DNA from: JBNKLG01 sp050292235
GTDB lineage: Bacteria; Pseudomonadota; Gammaproteobacteria; Chromatiales; Chromatiaceae
Reading direction: 5' to 3'
Assembly: GCA_050292235.1 (NCBI GenBank)
Contig: JBNKLG010000106.1
Span: forward strand, 1-7,725
DNA length: 7,725 nucleotides
Part shown: positions 6,263 to 7,725 of the stretch, piece after piece
Layout: every line of letters starts with the position of its first letter
How positions within the stretch are numbered: the stretch's first letter is position 1
Notes under the pieces: model-generated
The model's database searches: none
Told to the model about the DNA's origin: nothing
Seen by the model: the letters and a program-made list of their open reading frames with translations, nothing else
Program-made: the position numbers and the translations under genes

Positions 6263-7471
6263 TTACTCAATGTTTGAGTGTGGTAACTGGCCCATATTTC
6301 TTTGTTTATTTCTCCATTTTTTGTATTCCGATGATTGGATGAGTGTTGACCATGTTTTATCCCCGGCGAGTGGTTCTGGGTTAAAATCGTAGCCAAATCT
6401 ATCTTCCAGTACTTTCGCGGTTATTATGGCATCGCGGAATTTATTCTGTGATACCTGGGAATGAAGTAGTGTCCAGTGGGCATTTTCATACGTGAATTCA
6501 AGCTCTATGGCGTAATTTGCCAGTTTTTCTGCTTCCGAATAGTTCCCCTGTGTAAATAAAGCGTTGGCTTTTAGTGCGATGAGTGCGGCATCCTCCACAC
6601 CAAAGATTTTCTGTAACTTATCAATGCTGGTAAGTACTTTTTCATATTTTTCTTCCATGAAATAGTAGTCAAGTAACAGGAAGGTCATACTGGGATCGTC
6701 GCTGAAGTAACGATCCAGGTTGAATAGTGCCTTTTTGTACAAATCCATATCACCACTCATGTTGGCCGCATGTATTGCGGCGATGTTCAGAAAGCGCAAC
6801 CTTCGTAGTGGCTCATCAAGCGTCAGGAACTTGGAGACTAATTCCCTGTGCTTGCCATTCTTGTTCATCTGGATGAGTTCGGCTATCAGAACGATATTCG
6901 TATTTCGGTTTGATGCCTTGTCGAGAATTTTTCCAAGTACTGTTGGTGTGGGAGATATTGAGGCAGTGATTTGTCGTAACGATTCGGTGTAGAGTTGGCC
7001 TTGTGCATAGTCATACCAATCGATTATACGGACTTCATCATTTGCCTTTTTTATGAGATGCAGCTCCATATAGCCATTGCCATTGTCGCCAAAGTCAAGC
7101 CGTATCAGTGCCTTAGCCTTGTCGTCGTCGATATTGATCCGCAATAATTTGGCATATGCCCCTGCGGGCATCTGGTCGGCAATTTTTTTACCAAGCTGGG
7201 TAGTGATCGCTTTTTTAAGACCCAAACGGATATCTCGCTCCCATTTGGGGCTGAGTAGCAGGCCTGAAAATGTCGTATCGAGAATGGCATCTGCATCGAT
7301 AATTCGATCAAAGGCAGTTGCGTCGTGTGCAGTGAATCCAGTAACGACCTGTTCCATCGCTGATTGAAATTCTGTGGAATCATTTGCTTTGCTCCAAAGA
7401 ATCGAGGGCGTCAGGCAGAATAAGAATACGGAGATGATGCCTGCAAAGAACGGTTTCATAGATGTAGCCAT
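6263..7471 (-). CDS. Exported protein with TPR-like C-terminal helices, function unknown
   Basis: This 402-residue protein (from the ATG at 7471) has a signal peptide: K6, then a hydrophobic core at about 7-26, with likely cleavage after WSKA (residue 29), so it should act in the periplasm or outside. Residues 34-165 look like a small alpha+beta domain, possibly NTF2/SnoaL-like (FTAHDATAFDRIID early, YMELHLIKKANDEVRIIDWYDY late); this is a weak resemblance. Residues 200-360 are helical pairs typical of tetratricopeptide repeats, clearest at 275-350 (YEKVLTSIDKL, ALKANALFTQGNYSEAEKLANYAI, AHWTLLHSQVSQNKFRDAI). An upstream in-frame TTG at 7489 has GAGGAAG 7 bases before it and would add VLESD ahead of the ATG. 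I prefer 7471, which has GGA 7 bases upstream and gives a cleaner signal peptide, but the TTG is a real alternative. The gene is oriented against the operon and more AT-rich. I do not recognise the family. Confidence 0.8.
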   Translation of the reverse strand: MATSMKPFFAGIISVFLFCLTPSILWSKANDSTEFQSAMEQVVTGFTAHDATAFDRIIDADAILDTTFSGLLLSPKWERDIRLGLKKAITTQLGKKIADQMPAGAYAKLLRINIDDDKAKALIRLDFGDNGNGYMELHLIKKANDEVRIIDWYDYAQGQLYTESLRQITASISPTPTVLGKILDKASNRNTNIVLIAELIQMNKNGKHRELVSKFLTLDEPLRRLRFLNIAAIHAANMSGDMDLYKKALFNLDRYFSDDPSMTFLLLDYYFMEEKYEKVLTSIDKLQKIFGVEDAALIALKANALFTQGNYSEAEKLANYAIELEFTYENAHWTLLHSQVSQNKFRDAIITAKVLEDRFGYDFNPEPLAGDKTWSTLIQSSEYKKWRNKQRNMGQLPHSNIE

Positions 7472-7489
7472 GTCGCTTTCCAAAACCAA

Positions 7490-7725
7490 AACGGTGCTTC
7501 CTCTGTATATTCATGTGGTTGCGGTGATGCTTTACTGAATATAATAAATTATTTCGGGAAGGGATGGAGGCATTTCCTCTTGCCTCGACATAATCGATAG
7601 CAGGATCAAAGGGGATTATCAGACTCGATTGATTACCGAATTTATCCGTGACTCCACTGCTGTCCCACTTAGCGCGCAGATAAGAGTCCGGTTTCGTGAG
7701 CCTTTTGGTAAAATAGGTTTACCAC
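7490..7725. other. Region upstream of the minus-strand gene, no supported gene
   Basis: These 236 bases should hold the promoter of the minus-strand gene. An AT-rich run at 7538-7555 (minus strand: AATAATTTATTATATTCAG) may contain a -10-like TATATT, but I see no convincing -35 at a proper distance. A 6-bp stem GAGGCA/TGCCTC with an 8-base loop sits at 7567-7586. A minus-strand frame is free of stops from 7718 to 7380 but has no good start until very late; see the rejected items. Confidence 0.4.

Noticed and set aside
7567..7586. Inverted repeat GAGGCA/TGCCTC with 8-base loop
   Set aside because: A 6-bp stem without a T-run or other conserved context is expected by chance in a sequence of this length.
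7380..7718. Stop-free minus-strand frame of 113 codons reaching into the start of the exported protein gene
   Set aside because: It begins right after a stop, has no ATG until the last 44 codons, overlaps a better-supported gene in another frame, and shows no recognisable domain; it could be a decayed fragment, but I cannot support it.
7669..7725. Possible C-terminal end of another minus-strand gene (18 codons then TAA) at the window edge
   Set aside because: Too short to judge; other frames on both strands are also open to the edge.

Overview
The window comes from a Gram-negative bacterium, most likely a gammaproteobacterium. The evidence is a TonB/ExbB/ExbD energy-transduction set together with a YjiM/YjiL-like (E. 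coli) iron-sulfur reductase pair. The organism probably lives anaerobically or microaerobically at least part of the time, because several products carry oxygen-sensitive iron-sulfur motifs. The lineage call is inference; no marker gene is present.

Bases 1-6112 hold one tightly packed plus-strand gene cluster with eight genes, entered in mid-gene. In order they are: (i) the C-terminal part of a membrane polyferredoxin of the NapH/CcoG type; (ii) a single-subunit 2-hydroxyglutaryl-CoA dehydratase D-component family protein, best read as a double-cubane cluster protein (DCCP); (iii) its ATP-dependent activator/reductase of the BadF/BcrA/HgdC family; (iv) a six-helix membrane protein of the DsbD/CcdA - TauE/SafE type with several cysteines; (v) ExbB; (vi) ExbD copy 1, with the usual membrane aspartate; (vii) ExbD copy 2, where that position is asparagine; (viii) TonB with a long Glu/Lys-Pro spacer. 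Junctions are ATGA overlaps, a 22-bp overlap, or gaps of 3 to 24 bases, and no promoter or terminator is visible inside. This looks like a single operon.

A working model (inference): the membrane polyferredoxin supplies low-potential electrons to the ATPase activator. The activator passes them, with ATP hydrolysis, to the DCCP, which reduces an unknown small substrate in the cytoplasm. The DsbD-like protein moves thiol electrons or a small ion across the inner membrane. ExbB-ExbD-ExbD-TonB powers uptake of the substrate, or of a metal the system needs, through an outer-membrane receptor not present in this window. I know of no described function for this combination.

Bases 6113-6262 are a short AT-rich spacer between convergent genes. 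Bases 6263-7471 hold a minus-strand gene for an exported protein with an NTF2-like-looking N-terminal part and TPR-like C-terminal helices. Its base composition is visibly more AT-rich than the operon. Bases 7472-7725 lie upstream of that gene and hold no gene I can support.
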